From positions 1 to 12,931 of the forward strand of contig JAJDXU010000399.1 in NCBI GenBank assembly GCA_022823105.1: a stretch of DNA of 12,931 nt, in the 5' to 3' direction. The DNA is from Dehalococcoidia bacterium (GTDB lineage: Bacteria; Chloroflexota; Dehalococcoidia; Lucifugimonadales; UBA3495). The notes below the pieces were generated by a model, which saw nothing but the letters and a program-made list of their open reading frames with translations, ran no database searches and was not told where the DNA came from. Numbering within the stretch: the first letter of the stretch is position 1; the number at the start of each line of letters is the position of its first letter. Positions 5,510-12,554 of this stretch are shown one piece after another. The position numbers and the translations under genes are program-made.

Positions 5510-6724
5510 ATGGAATCAGCGCTGGCCGGAAAAAACATCGTCCTCGGCGTCACCGGCAGCATCGCCTGCTACAAGGCCCTCGACCTCGCCAGCAAGCTGG
5601 TGCAGGCCGGCGTCAACGTCGAGACCATCCTCAGCTACGGAGCAACCCAGTTCGTAACCCCGCTGGCGTTCCGCAGCCTCACCCACCGCGCCGTCGTGAC
5701 CGACACCTTCGACCCCAACTCGGAACAGAGCGTCGAGCACGTCGCCCTCGCCCGCTGGGCCGACATCGTGGTTATCGCGCCGGCAACCGTCCACTGCATC
5801 GCCCGCCTGGCCGCGGGTCTCGCCGACGACCCGCTGACCACCACCGTCATCGCCACCGAGGCTCCCCTGCTGGTCGCCCCGGCCATGGACGCCAACATGT
5901 ATGACCATCCGGCCACGCAGGAAAACGTGGCCCGCCTCCGCGCCCGCGGCGTGTTCCTGGCCGGCCCCGCTCCCGGCCGCCTCGCCTCCGGCCTGATGGG
6001 CATGGGCCGCCTGGTCGAACCGGCCGACCTCCTGGGACACATCGCCGCCGCCCTGGGCAAGACCGGCGATCTGGCCGGTCGCAAGGTCATCGTCAGCGCC
6101 GGCGGCACCCAGGAAGCCATCGATCCCGTGCGGGTCATCACCAACCACTCGTCCGGCCGCATGGGATACGCCGTCGCCGAGGCCGCCCGCGACCGCGGCG
6201 CAGAGGTCGTCCTGGTCACCGCACCCACCGCGCTCCCCAACCCGCCGCTCATCCGCGTGGAGTCGGTCAAGTCGGCACAGGACATGTGCGACGCGGTGCT
6301 TCACGAAACATCCAACGCCCATGCCCTCATCATGGCCGCCGCCGTCGCCGACTACCGCCCGGCCGTTGCCGCCCAGCAGAAGATCAAAAAGACCGCCGCG
6401 GACGAAATGTCTATTGACTTGGAAAAAACCACCGATATACTGGCGACGGCTGTGGGCAGTTTCGTAAGAGTAGGGTTCTCCGCCGAGAGTGAGAACCTTG
6501 AAGCCAACGCAGCCGATAAAGTACGTCGCAAGTCGTTGGACCTCATCGTCGCCAACGACATAACTGAAGAAGGCAGCGGGTTCGGTGTGGATACCAATCG
6601 AGTGGTCCTGATCGACCGTGAGATGCAGGTGGAGCGACTCCCCCTGCTGTCCAAGTACGAGGTTGGCCACCGCATCCTGGACCGCGTATCAGCGCTCCTC
6701 GGAGGTCGTGCCGTGGCCGGCTAG
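5510..6724 (+). CDS. coaBC: Bifunctional phosphopantothenoylcysteine decarboxylase / phosphopantothenate-cysteine ligase
   Basis: 404 residues from ATG 5510 (GGTGG ends 5 bases upstream; an in-frame GTG at 5501 is less likely). The two steps are ligation of 4'-phosphopantothenate with cysteine and decarboxylation to 4'-phosphopantetheine. The N-terminal flavodoxin-like CoaC half starts GVTGSIACYKA; His77 (SVEH) is the catalytic histidine. The C-terminal CoaB half has IVSAGGTQEAIDPVR, NHSSGRMGYA, AAAVADYRP and KIKK, the full ligase signature. Two CoaC positions differ from the E. coli enzyme: the PxMNxxMW motif reads PAMDANMY (Asp127 for Asn125) and LASG has Ser160 where E. coli has Cys158. 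The +2 offset is the same for all three residues. Such variants occur in Chloroflexi as I recall, so this is probably a lineage form, not a broken enzyme. Confidence 0.93.
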   Translation: MESALAGKNIVLGVTGSIACYKALDLASKLVQAGVNVETILSYGATQFVTPLAFRSLTHRAVVTDTFDPNSEQSVEHVALARWADIVVIAPATVHCIARLAAGLADDPLTTTVIATEAPLLVAPAMDANMYDHPATQENVARLRARGVFLAGPAPGRLASGLMGMGRLVEPADLLGHIAAALGKTGDLAGRKVIVSAGGTQEAIDPVRVITNHSSGRMGYAVAEAARDRGAEVVLVTAPTALPNPPLIRVESVKSAQDMCDAVLHETSNAHALIMAAAVADYRPAVAAQQKIKKTAADEMSIDLEKTTDILATAVGSFVRVGFSAESENLEANAADKVRRKSLDLIVANDITEEGSGFGVDTNRVVLIDREMQVERLPLLSKYEVGHRILDRVSALLGGRAVAG

Positions 6725-6780
6725 CCAGACTTCTCGGCCGCCCCCTCCAATTCCCGCCCACGGCCCGATAAGCAAACCCA

Positions 6781-8445
6781 ATGAGACCCACCTACAGCCT
6801 TGCAATGCTGCGCGGCGACCTGTTCGGCGGGATCACCGCGTCCGTCGTGGGTCTTCCCGTCGCCCTCGCCTTCGGCGTAGCCTCCGGCCTGGGACCCATC
6901 GCCGGAATGTACGGCGCAATCGCCGTGGGTTTCTTCGCCGCTGTGTTCGGTGGCACCCGCTCCCAGATCTCCGGACCCACCGGCCCCATGAGCGTCGCCA
7001 TGGCGGTCATCGTGACCGTCCATTCCGAGGGCGACTTCGCCAAGGCCTTCACCGTGGTCGTGCTCGCCGGCGTCATCCAGATGGTACTGGGCGCGATCAG
7101 AATCGGGCGTTTTGTCGCCTACACGCCGTACTCCGTAATATCCGGCTTCATGACCGGCATCGGCATCATCGTAATGCTGGTGCAGGTCGCCCCCTTCGCG
7201 GGCGCAGAGGCTCAACCGGGCGGCGTGTTGGCGAAAATCACCGCCATCCCCGATGCCGTATCCAACGCCCAGGTACATGCCCTGATCGTCGCCGCCATCA
7301 CCCTTCTCGTCGGTGTCCTTTGGCGTCCTCCATTGAACCGGTACCTGCCCGCGCCACTGGCGGCCATGATCATTGGCTCGGCCATCGGCATATTCTGGCT
7401 GACCGACCTCAGAGTCATTGGCGACGTGCCCACCGGCCTGCCCGACCTGCGTATCCCGGTGTTCGACATCGGCTTCCTGGTCAGTTCGTTGACCCCAGCG
7501 CTGATCCTCGCCCTCCTGGGCTCCATCGACAGCCTGCTCACCTCCCTGATCGCAGACTCGCTGACCCGAACCCGCCACAACGCCAACCGCGAGCTGATCG
7601 GCCAGGGACTCGGCAACACCATCGCCGGCCTCATCGGCGGTCTGCCCGGCGCCGGCGCAACCCTGGGCACGGTCATCAACATCCGCTCCGGCGGACGCAC
7701 CCCCTTCTCCGGCGTGGTGCGTGCGGGTGTGCTTCTCGCCCTCGTGCTGGGCCTGGGCCGGTACGTCACCGAGATTCCCCACGCCGTGCTCGCCGGCATC
7801 CTGGTCAAGGTCGGTTGGGACATCATCGACTGGCGCCTGATCAAACGCGCCCATAAGATCCAACGCGACCACCTGGTGGTAATGGTGATCACCCTGGCAT
7901 TGACGGTGTTCCTCGACCTGGTCACGGCCATCGCCATCGGCCTGATCGCCGCCGGCATGGTCGCCGCCCGCCAGATCGAGCGCCAGGAACTCGACAGCGT
8001 GGTGTCCACTCCCCTCCTGGACCAGGTGTTTCTCTACGACTCGCCGGAAGAGGCCGCGGCCGCCAACGAGGGCGACGAGTTCGCCGCCCACGTCGGCGTG
8101 GTGGGTATGCGCGGCCGGTTCTCCGTGGCCTCCTCCAGCAACCTGGTCAACACCATCGGCGGCGACATCCGCGACCACGAGGTGGTGATCTTCGATTTCT
8201 CCGAGACCCTCTACATGGATGACAGCGCCGCCCTGGTGGTCGAGCAGATGATCGACATCGCCACCGACGAGGACACCGAGTCCATCGTCATGGGACTTGA
8301 GGGATCCCCCGTCGAAGACCACCTGCACGCCCTCAACACCCTGCATCGCGTCCCCGAGGACCGCTTCGTCGCCAACCTCGACGAAGCCCGCGTCGTGGCC
8401 CGCCGCATCCTCAACATCGAGCCCGAACCGGCGGAGGCAGACTGA
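6781..8445 (+). CDS. SulP-family anion transporter with STAS domain (BicA-like)
   Basis: 554 residues. The transmembrane core (about 1-415) begins LRGDLFGGITASVVGLPVA and has the family signatures LAFGVASGLGPIAGMYGA and SQISGPTGPM. These resemble the cyanobacterial Na-dependent bicarbonate transporter BicA more than sulfate permeases, in which PQ.LAYA is usual. Substrate (bicarbonate, sulfate or another anion) cannot be decided. Residues about 438-540 form a STAS domain: VGVVGMRGRFSVASS, then VVIFDFSETLYMDDSAA with the DxS loop that is often phosphorylated. The gap to coaBC is 56 bp, and no strong Shine-Dalgarno precedes ATG 6781. The stop TGA overlaps the ATG of the next gene (TGATG), with its GGAGG inside the SulP 3' end. 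Confidence 0.9.
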   Translation: MRPTYSLAMLRGDLFGGITASVVGLPVALAFGVASGLGPIAGMYGAIAVGFFAAVFGGTRSQISGPTGPMSVAMAVIVTVHSEGDFAKAFTVVVLAGVIQMVLGAIRIGRFVAYTPYSVISGFMTGIGIIVMLVQVAPFAGAEAQPGGVLAKITAIPDAVSNAQVHALIVAAITLLVGVLWRPPLNRYLPAPLAAMIIGSAIGIFWLTDLRVIGDVPTGLPDLRIPVFDIGFLVSSLTPALILALLGSIDSLLTSLIADSLTRTRHNANRELIGQGLGNTIAGLIGGLPGAGATLGTVINIRSGGRTPFSGVVRAGVLLALVLGLGRYVTEIPHAVLAGILVKVGWDIIDWRLIKRAHKIQRDHLVVMVITLALTVFLDLVTAIAIGLIAAGMVAARQIERQELDSVVSTPLLDQVFLYDSPEEAAAANEGDEFAAHVGVVGMRGRFSVASSSNLVNTIGGDIRDHEVVIFDFSETLYMDDSAALVVEQMIDIATDEDTESIVMGLEGSPVEDHLHALNTLHRVPEDRFVANLDEARVVARRILNIEPEPAEAD

Positions 8446-9377
8446 TGCGCATCGGAGTTTTCGTAGGAGCGTCCGCCGCCGACCTGATGAGCCTGGACGA
8501 TCTCATCGGCCGCATCAAGCAGGCCGAAGCCGACGGCTTCGACAGCTTCTGGATCCCCCACATCTCCGCCCGCGGCTACGACGCCCTCACCGTCCTGGCT
8601 CTCGCCGGAACCCAGACCAACCGCATCGAGCTGGGCGTCGGCGTCGTCCCCACATATCCACGCCACCCGATGGCATTGGCGCAGCAAGCCATCACCACCG
8701 CCGCAGCTACCAACAGCCGGTTCCTCCTGGGCATAGGCCCGTCCCATCGCCCCGGCATCGAGGAAAGCTTTGGCCTGTCCTATGACCGCCCCGCATTGCA
8801 CACCCGAGAATACCTCTCCGTGCTGCGCCCCCTCATCGACGAGGGCCGCGTGCAGTTCTCCGGCGAGTTCTACAACGTAAACGCCGAGCTCGACGTGCTC
8901 GACCGCCCAAACTGCCCGGTGCTGATCTCCGCGCTGGCGCCCCGTATGCTCCGCCTCGCCGGCCAGCAGGCCGACGGCACCATCACCTGGATGGCCGGCC
9001 CCCGCGCCATCCGCGAGCACGTCCGTCCCCGCATCAACGCCGCCGCCGAGGCCGCCGGACGCCCCGAGCCGCGCATCTGCGTCGGCCTCCCGGCCACCGT
9101 GTGCGACGATGAGGCAGTGGGACGCCGCGCCGCCGCCGAGTCCTACGAGCGCTACGGACACCTGGACAACTACCGCCGCATCCTGGACGTCGAGGACGTC
9201 GAGGGCCCGTCCGAAGTGGCCGTGGTCGGCAACGAGTCATCCCTGCGCAGCCAACTCGAAGCCTTCGCCGACGCCGGCGCCACCGACTTCATCGCCAACA
9301 TCTTCACCGCCGGCGACGACCCCGACTCAGACGCGCGGACGTATGCGGCGCTGAAGGACCTGGTGGGCAAGGTTTAG
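8445..9377 (+). CDS. LLM-class (luciferase-like) oxidoreductase, probably F420-dependent
   Basis: 310 residues, TIM-barrel luciferase-like monooxygenase fold. It opens MRIGVFVGAS, with SFWIPHISARGYDALTVLALA, IELGVGVVPTYPRHPMALAQQA and RFLLGIGPSHRP, the standard first strands and cofactor-binding motifs. LEAFADAGATDFI is near the C-terminus. The group with GVGVVPTYPRHP and SHRP is usually annotated as an F420-dependent reductase; whether this organism makes F420, and the substrate, cannot be read here. Clean translation start: GGAGG at 8433-8437 and ATG at 8445, sharing one base with the SulP stop (TGATG), so it is translationally coupled to SulP. It is not a close relative of the second LLM protein at 10278-11144. 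Confidence 0.88.
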   Translation: MRIGVFVGASAADLMSLDDLIGRIKQAEADGFDSFWIPHISARGYDALTVLALAGTQTNRIELGVGVVPTYPRHPMALAQQAITTAAATNSRFLLGIGPSHRPGIEESFGLSYDRPALHTREYLSVLRPLIDEGRVQFSGEFYNVNAELDVLDRPNCPVLISALAPRMLRLAGQQADGTITWMAGPRAIREHVRPRINAAAEAAGRPEPRICVGLPATVCDDEAVGRRAAAESYERYGHLDNYRRILDVEDVEGPSEVAVVGNESSLRSQLEAFADAGATDFIANIFTAGDDPDSDARTYAALKDLVGKV

Positions 9378-9439
9378 GCAGTGGCCCGGCCTTCGCCCGC
9401 GTTAAAAATACCGACATAATCGTTGCGGAGCGGCTTGGT

Positions 9440-9637
9440 ATGGACGCTCAAACTATCGCAATAATCGGCGTGGGCGCCACGCTCATCGCAGTATTCATGC
9501 CGCCGCTGATAATGCTGATTCGCCGCGTCGATGACCTGAACAACCGGGTCGGTAGGCTCACCCAAGTCGTAGCTGCCCTGGCCAATCACCGCCGCGATGC
9601 CGAGGGCACAGCAACCTTCACGCTCCCGGCGGATTAA
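9440..9637 (+). CDS. Small single-pass membrane protein
   Basis: 65 residues. Residues about 5-28 (TIAIIGVGATLIAVFMPPLI) are a transmembrane helix with a Pro-Pro kink. They are followed by a basic RR and a heptad-like VDDLNNRVGRLTQVVAAL that should form a short coiled coil in the cytoplasm, then a polar tail. GGAG lies 9 bases before the ATG. It is 62 bp after the LLM gene and 33 bp before the phosphatase, in the same direction. Small proteins of this layout are common in Chloroflexi genomes, as I recall. Function is not known; it could anchor or multimerise. Confidence 0.6.
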   Translation: MDAQTIAIIGVGATLIAVFMPPLIMLIRRVDDLNNRVGRLTQVVAALANHRRDAEGTATFTLPAD

Positions 9638-9670
9638 CGACTGAACCACCCGCCGGAGGCCCGCCCCTGC

Positions 9671-10201
9671 ATGCCGGACTATATGCAATCCAACCAAAAC
9701 CCACCCCGCCCCATCCCCCACTGCTACTGGGTAGTCCCCGGCAAACTGCTGGCCGGCGATTACCCGCGCACTCCGTACGAGCAATCGTCCAGGGAAAAAC
9801 TGAAGCAACTCACCAACGCCGGCGTTACCGCGTTCATCGACCTCACCGAGGCCGACGAGTTCCTGGAACCCTACGACCACCTGCTGGACAAGCAGTTCCA
9901 GACCCACCAGCGTTTCGCCATCCGCGACATGTCCATCCCAAGGTCAAGGGACTTGACCATGCAGGCGCTGGACACCATCGACGCCCACTTGGAAGCCGGC
10001 GAAACGGTGTACGTCCACTGCTGGGGCGGCGTCGGACGCACCGGTACCATCATTGGCTGCTGGCTCGCCCGTCACCACGAACCCGGCCAGGCCGCCCTGG
10101 ACCGGCTGGAAAAATTGTGGGCAGGCAACCCCAAATCCCGTTCGCGCCAATCACCGGAAACAGGCGCACAACAACTCTACGTCCGCGAGTGGACTGAATA
10201 G
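9671..10201 (+). CDS. Dual-specificity-type protein phosphatase (cysteine-based)
   Basis: 176 residues from ATG 9671; GGAGG (9655-9659) lies 11 bases upstream, a long spacing. The signature CX5R loop is clear: VHCWGGVGRTGT with nucleophile Cys117 and Arg123. The likely general acid is Asp86 in AIRDMSIP. AGDYPRTP near the N-terminus and IDLTEADEF are typical of this bacterial DSP/PTP branch. No signal peptide, so cytoplasmic. It dephosphorylates phosphotyrosine, phosphoserine/threonine or a small molecule; the target is not known. It is the last plus-strand gene before a convergent neighbour, separated by the 12-bp hairpin at 10223-10250. Confidence 0.88.
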   Translation: MPDYMQSNQNPPRPIPHCYWVVPGKLLAGDYPRTPYEQSSREKLKQLTNAGVTAFIDLTEADEFLEPYDHLLDKQFQTHQRFAIRDMSIPRSRDLTMQALDTIDAHLEAGETVYVHCWGGVGRTGTIIGCWLARHHEPGQAALDRLEKLWAGNPKSRSRQSPETGAQQLYVREWTE

Positions 10202-10222
10202 TCCGCGATTCTGTACCCAAGC

Positions 10223-10250
10223 GTAGGGGCGAATAATCATTCGCCCCTAC
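10223..10250. repeat. Intergenic hairpin, GGGGCG family copy C; bidirectional terminator candidate
   Basis: Perfect 12-bp inverted repeat, GTAGGGGCGAAT (10223-10234) with its complement at 10239-10250 and loop AATC. It sits between the convergent phosphatase and LLM genes, 21 and 27 bp from their stops. A second smaller hairpin (10260-10266 with 10273-10279) overlaps the LLM stop. No T tract follows either strand, so terminator function is possible but not strong. Confidence 0.7.
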
Positions 10251-10277
10251 ACCTTCACCAACGCACTCGGTGGTGCG

Positions 10278-11144
10278 TTAGCTAACCGCTTCCTTGAACC
10301 GACGGATCGCCTCGATGTGCTGGTCGGGCCCGCTCAACCCGGCCCGCATCGTATTCACCGAAAGGTGCGACGCGCCCGCGTCGTCCCAATCCGACGCCAG
10401 CTTGTTCCAGTCGTCGGGGTCGTTGCTGTCCATGAGGGCGACGCGGCCCTCGACGCCAATGTCCGACGGGTCGCGGCCGTAGCCGCGGGCCAGTTCGCGC
10501 ATCTCCTCCAGCTTCTCCCGCCCCTCTCCGTCGGGCTTGAACTGCGGGAACCATCCGTCGCCCATCCGCGCCAGACGCCGCACCACCTGCGGCGCGCCGC
10601 CGCCGAACCACACCGGAATCGGACGCTGCACCGGCAGCGGGTTGATGCCGGCGTGGGTGATCTTGTGGTAGCGGCCCTCGTAATTGACCACCTCCTGCGT
10701 CCACAGCATCCGCATCACCTCGATCTGCTCGGCGGAACGGCGGCCGCGGTTCTCCCAGTTCTCGCCCAGCGCCTCGTACTCAACGTCGTTCCAGCCCACG
10801 CCGATGCCCAGGCGCAGCCGCCCGTTGGTGAGCACGTCAACCTCGGCGGTCTGCTTGGCCACCAGCGCCGTCTGACGCTGCGGCAGGATGATGATGCCCG
10901 TGCAGAACTCGATCTTTTCGGTGAGGGCGGCCAGGTATCCGAACATCACGAACGGCTCGTGGAACATGTCGTCCTTGTTGTACGGACGGTTCCACTCGGC
11001 CCGCTGCGTGTGGTCCGCGCCCAGCACGTGGTCGAACACCAGCAGGTGCTCGTAGCCCAGCGCCTCGGCGGCCTGCGCGAAATCCTTCACGGCAATCGGG
11101 TCGGCCCCGATCTCGGTCTGCGGGAAAATGGCTCCTAGTTGCAT
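10278..11144 (-). CDS. LLM-class oxidoreductase, probably F420-dependent (TIGR03619-like)
   Basis: 288 residues from ATG 11144 (MQLGAIFPQTEIGADP), chosen because GGAG stands 9 bases upstream; a start at 11204 adds 20 atypical residues. Luciferase-like TIM barrel: YEHLLVFDHVLGAD, EPFVMFGYLAALTEKIEF, GIIILPQRQTALVAKQ, GRLRLGIGVGWNDVEYEALG and IPVWFGGGAPQVVRRLAR are the standard strands, with the GIGVGWN cofactor motif. This set is typical of the F420-dependent subgroup named TIGR03619; membership is inferred by eye. The substrate is not predictable. The gene is monocistronic, convergent to the phosphatase. Confidence 0.9.
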   Translation of the reverse strand: MQLGAIFPQTEIGADPIAVKDFAQAAEALGYEHLLVFDHVLGADHTQRAEWNRPYNKDDMFHEPFVMFGYLAALTEKIEFCTGIIILPQRQTALVAKQTAEVDVLTNGRLRLGIGVGWNDVEYEALGENWENRGRRSAEQIEVMRMLWTQEVVNYEGRYHKITHAGINPLPVQRPIPVWFGGGAPQVVRRLARMGDGWFPQFKPDGEGREKLEEMRELARGYGRDPSDIGVEGRVALMDSNDPDDWNKLASDWDDAGASHLSVNTMRAGLSGPDQHIEAIRRFKEAVS

Positions 11145-11246
11145 GAGTAATCGCTCCTCGAATTGAGAAATCGGCGTATGTCTTCGCAGCAATTCCGCTG
11201 CCATTCTATCCGCCCCACGGTGTACGCGCCACCGATTGCCCGAGCC

Positions 11247-11283
11247 GTCCGCTCATGGTTCGACAGGCTCACCATGAGCGGAC
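11247..11283. repeat. Palindromic repeat with TCGACAGGCTC loop
   Basis: 13-bp perfect stem, GTCCGCTCATGGT (11247-11259) with 11271-11283, 11-base loop. It belongs to the widespread TTCGACA(A/G)GCTCACC-type intergenic repeats of bacteria. A disrupted relative lies inside the mobile element at 12151-12295 (arms 12214-12223 and 12257-12266). The rest of the 11145-11349 gap holds a possible weak -10 (TAAAAT, 11314-11319) and nothing else I can name. Confidence 0.7.
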
Positions 11284-11349
11284 AACGCATCCTGTGCATC
11301 CTGCGCATCGATGTAAAATAAAAACACCCTTTTACGGAGCGACACCCCA

Positions 11350-11832
11350 ATGACCCCCGAAATCCGCCAGCAGAAGATTGAGTCCTACCGCAACGCCCAT
11401 GACCAGCTTGTGGAGGCGCTGGACCGGTTCCCCAGGGAGATGTGGCAGTTCCGCGACGAGCACGGCTGCTGGAGCATCCACGAGCACGTCATCCACATCA
11501 CCGACAGCGAGGCCAACAGCTACATCCGCGCCCGCCGCCTCATCGCCGAGCCGGGCCGCACCCTCATGGACTACGACGAGAACCAATGGGCTACGGCCCT
11601 TGACTACCACGAGCAGGACATCGACGACACCATCAACCTGTTCAAGTGGCTGCGCGGCAAGACCTACACCCTCATCAAGTCCCTGCCCGAATCCACCTGG
11701 GCCAACACCGCCTACCACCCCGAGAACGGCGACACCACCCTCGACGACTGGCTGGACATCTACGAGGCCCACGTCCGCGAACACCTCGAATACATGCAGC
11801 AGAACCTCGAAGCCTGGCAGGCGCAGCAGTGA
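11350..11832 (+). CDS. DinB-superfamily protein
   Basis: 160 residues. It has the DinB/YfiT four-helix-bundle pattern: a start helix (RQQKIESYRNAHDQLVEAL), WSIHEHVIHITDSE (His44, His46, His49) at the second helix, and a C-terminal HVREHLEYM (His141, His145) where the last metal ligand is expected. His49 with His141/His145, and perhaps His87, would be the metal triad; the exact assignment needs alignment. Members are metal-dependent small-thiol transferases, often with unknown substrates. GGAG lies 10 bases before the ATG. It is downstream of a palindromic repeat and upstream of a long repeat island, so it is probably a single-gene transcript. Confidence 0.82.
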   Translation: MTPEIRQQKIESYRNAHDQLVEALDRFPREMWQFRDEHGCWSIHEHVIHITDSEANSYIRARRLIAEPGRTLMDYDENQWATALDYHEQDIDDTINLFKWLRGKTYTLIKSLPESTWANTAYHPENGDTTLDDWLDIYEAHVREHLEYMQQNLEAWQAQQ

Positions 11833-11895
11833 GCCCGCCTGTCGGGCAGTTGACCCCTCTCCCTCGGCGGGAGAGGGCAAGGTGAGGGGGATACC
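11833..11895 (+). repeat. REP-like hairpin cluster after DinB
   Basis: Directly after the DinB stop come GCCCG-CCTGT-CGGGC (11833-11847) and then a 9-bp stem CCCTCTCCC/GGGAGAGGG (11855-11863 with 11869-11877), followed by GCAAGGTGAGGGGG. The latter is the widely dispersed CCCTCTCCC..GGGAGAGGGCAAGGTGAGGG repeat. It may end DinB transcription, though there is no T tract. Confidence 0.7.
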
Positions 11896-11934
11896 CTCCC
11901 GCAACAGTTTGCCGGTGGGCTGCATACGGTGGGG

Positions 11935-12141
11935 CAGGGCAATCGCGTTTGGGATTCAGACGCCCGTCACTCCAGAGCAGGCCGGAACCCAGAGGCCACC
12001 GAATGAAGACAGCAACCGAGAGACTGCCGATTTCAAGCGCTGGATACCGGCCCGCCGCAGGCGTATCTGCGACTTTCGCCGGTATGACGGTGGACGGAAG
12101 AGCCTTATCCAAGGGCCAACAATTGAAATGCGATTGCCCTG
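11935..12141 (-). mobile_element. MITE copy 2 (inverted relative to copy 1)
   Basis: 207 bp. The reverse complement aligns over its whole length with 4399-4583, about 23 mismatches by eye (88% identity), plus a 22-bp insert that breaks the GAAA hairpin. Termini are CAGGGCAATCGCGTTT (11935-11950) and AAATGCGATTGCCCTG (12126-12141). Flanks TACGGTGGGG (11925-11934) and TACGGTGGGC (12142-12151) look like a 9-10 bp target duplication. No coding sequence. Confidence 0.8.
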
Positions 12142-12150
12142 TACGGTGGG

Positions 12151-12295
12151 CAGGGTCTTTGCAAAGTTGTGCGATTGAAGTCTATCCGCTCGTCCTGAGC
12201 CTGTCGAAGGACGCGCTCATGGTTCTACAGGCTCCCGCCAGAGGCGGACGTTCCGCACCATGAGCGGGACGTGTCGCGACTTTGGAAAGGCCCTG
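12151..12295. mobile_element. Second MITE-like element (CAGGGTCTTTGC termini)
   Basis: 145 bp, ending CAGGGTCTTTGCAAAGTTG at left and, in inverse, CGACTTTGGAAAGGCCCTG at right, an imperfect inverted repeat. TACGGTGGG is duplicated at both flanks. Inside are CGTCCT..AGGACG around a GAGCCTGTCGA loop, and a broken CGCTCATGGT/ACCATGAGCG palindrome interrupted by CCGCCAGAGGCGG. Only the CAGGG ends resemble the other MITE, so it is a distinct family or a relative with replaced interior. Confidence 0.65.
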
Positions 12296-12355
12296 TACGG
12301 TGGGCGTGCGCGTTGAAAACCCGCCGCTCCCTCTGCTAGAATCGAAGGGCCACGC

Positions 12356-12429
12356 TGGGGATTAGTCTAGTGGTAAGACGCCTGACTCTGGATCAGGTAT
12401 CACAGGTTCGAATCCTGTATCCCCAGCCA
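12356..12429 (+). tRNA. tRNA-Gln (CTG anticodon), CCA encoded
   Basis: Acceptor stem TGGGGAT (12356-12362) pairs with ATCCCCA (12419-12425), discriminator G at 12426, then an encoded CCA. The anticodon stem CCTGA/TCAGG closes the loop CTCTGGA, with CTG at positions 34-36. The T arm carries GGTTCGAATCC. All arms can pair. It follows the repeat island by 50 bp. Confidence 0.95.
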
Positions 12430-12461
12430 TTTCTTTTGCCTGCGGAAAGGACAGGTTCAGG

Positions 12462-12482
12462 AAATGAATTGCTCATTTTTTT
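12462..12482 (+). terminator. Weak terminator candidate after tRNA-Gln
   Basis: A-U-rich 6-bp stem AAATGA (12462-12467) / TCATTT (12473-12478) followed by TTTT, 33 bp past the tRNA. The low GC content of the stem makes it weak. No other recognised element is present in the 12430-12554 gap. Confidence 0.35.
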
Positions 12483-12554
12483 ACCGGTGGAACAAGATTG
12501 CCGCGTGAGCAAGCCGGAGGGCGCCGGCACTGACGGTAAACGGTGGGGGGACGG

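Larger units (their letters stand above)
11925..12305. repeat. Three phased copies of TACGGTGGG flanking two mobile elements
   Basis: TACGGTGGG occurs at 11925-11933, 12142-12150 and 12296-12304. The copies bracket the MITE at 11935-12141 and then the element at 12151-12295. Extended, GCCCTGTACGGTGGGC is identical at 12136-12151 and 12290-12305. The simplest reading is target duplication by insertion, twice at the same site. Confidence 0.7.

Noticed and set aside
5516..6670. 384-codon minus-strand open frame opposite coaBC
   Set aside because: Same antisense signature, and coaBC is unmistakable on the plus strand.
6721..8346. 541-codon minus-strand open frame opposite SulP
   Set aside because: His/Gly/Asp-rich low-complexity composition is typical of an antisense frame in GC-rich DNA, while SulP and STAS motifs are clear on the plus strand.
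11144..11204. Upstream start at 11204 for the second LLM gene
   Set aside because: The added 20 residues are atypical, and a GGAG site sits properly before the ATG at 11144.
11833..12305. CRISPR array in the repeat island
   Set aside because: Repeats are palindromic, of different families and not regularly spaced; no cas gene is nearby.
12136..12429. Integration (att) site at tRNA-Gln
   Set aside because: The direct repeats beside the tRNA are not copies of its 3' end and are explained better as mobile-element flanks; no integrase is present.
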